Made by a program: the position numbers and the translations under genes. This document shows, one piece after another, positions 14,152-14,558 of a stretch of 14,558 nucleotides of DNA; the stretch's first letter is position 1; each line of letters starts with the position of its first letter. The stretch covers positions 1 to 14,558 of the forward strand of contig CBFCZU010000098.1 in NCBI GenBank assembly GCA_965602635.1, read 5' to 3'. Below the pieces are notes generated by a model. It saw only the letters and a list, made by a program, of their open reading frames with translations. It was not told where the DNA came from and ran no database searches. The stretch is from CBFCZU01 sp965602635 (GTDB taxonomy: Bacteria > Planctomycetota > Phycisphaerae > SM23-33).

Positions 14152-14222
14152 GGATGAATTGCGGTAGTCCCGGCCGGCGGGGGGCCAATTCAACGTTCGC
14201 GTAATGCCGATCGTCCGATACA

Positions 14223-14504
14223 ATGGGCAATAACGGTCTGCCGATGAGCGCCATGCGCGTAGAATCCTGGGAGCAGCGCCGCCAGCGGATGCTGGACGAG
14301 ACCAGCCGGTTCATCGAGTGGGGCCTGCGCCATCCCGAGCTGGTGACGTGGATCCCCGCAAAGCCCGTCACCGAGGGCGGCTTCCCCCCGCGCGTGGCCG
14401 AGTGGTTCTGGGGGGCAGTGCTTAGCGAGCGCACCGACGGGCTCGGCCGACGCTGGCGGGGCCGCCTGCTGAGGGTCTCCGATATGCTCGCACGCCTGCG
14501 CTAG
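14223..14504 (+). CDS. Uncharacterised small protein
   Basis: A protein of up to 93 residues that I do not recognise. It is soluble, charged and rich in tryptophan and arginine, with a helix-like start (SWEQRRQRMLDETSRFIEWG) and a proline/tryptophan segment TWIPAKPVTEGGFPPRVAEW. Such composition is more like a real protein than a chance frame in GC-rich DNA. The start is unsure: the ATG at 14223 has no ribosome site and overlaps a TACAAT box (14219-14224) that could be a -10 element, in which case ATG 14244 or 14253 would be used. A short hairpin follows the stop. It is divergent from tRNA-Lys. Confidence 0.55.
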   Translation: MGNNGLPMSAMRVESWEQRRQRMLDETSRFIEWGLRHPELVTWIPAKPVTEGGFPPRVAEWFWGAVLSERTDGLGRRWRGRLLRVSDMLARLR

Positions 14505-14515
14505 GGCTTCGACGC

Positions 14516-14533
14516 GAGCGACTTACGTCGCTC
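14516..14533 (+). terminator. Hairpin after the last gene
   Basis: GAGCGAC and GTCGCTC form a 7-bp perfect stem around loop TTAC, 12 bases after the stop codon at 14504. Only two T follow, so it is a weak candidate terminator. Confidence 0.4.
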
Positions 14534-14558
14534 TTGCTCAGGGCCAGCCTTGAGCGAG

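Overview
The window is high-GC bacterial DNA with densely packed genes. It looks like a free-living, carbohydrate-degrading bacterium of the Planctomycetota or a related PVC lineage. This placement is an inference from gene style: a very large multi-PAS/GAF histidine kinase, a non-pyrrolysine MttB-type methyltransferase next to a GH4 enzyme, and a large secreted hydrolase-like protein. No rRNA or taxonomic marker protein is present to confirm it.

Layout. Bases 1-327 hold a small DUF2283-like gene (+), possibly cut by the window edge. Bases 360-1472 (-) encode a GT4-like glycosyltransferase with a degenerate active-site motif. It is divergent from a 1405-residue soluble sensor histidine kinase (1665-5882, +) with the architecture 4xPAS, 3xGAF, PAS, HisKA_3, HATPase_c. 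The three GAF modules are exact 525-bp tandem units, the last two nearly identical. A flavodoxin (5985-6464, +) follows and converges on a GNAT acetyltransferase (6474-7055, -), with a 17-bp palindrome lying across the flavodoxin stop codon and the last codons of the acetyltransferase.

Bases 7123-12680 form a metabolic block. A GH4 NAD/Mn-type glycosidase (-) is divergent from an MttB-family methyltransferase (+), which is followed by an 851-residue exported multidomain protein (+). The GH4/MttB intergenic region carries an inverted repeat shaped like a LacI-family operator. A plausible reading is an exported polysaccharide-acting protein, a cytoplasmic glycosidase and a corrinoid-dependent demethylase that share substrates or regulation, but nothing in the window fixes the substrate.

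Bases 12681-13700 look acquired. Two small genes on the minus strand (a lipoprotein and a two-helix membrane protein) are lower in GC than the rest. Each has its stop codon inside one arm of an imperfect hairpin whose far end carries GTTAGC. This is the geometry of integron gene cassettes with attC sites, and no integrase is in the window. Bases 13683-14019 carry no gene but contain several palindromes. A tRNA-Lys(CTT) (14020-14093, -) follows with a recognisable promoter and terminator, and the window ends with a small uncharacterised gene (14223-14504, +).
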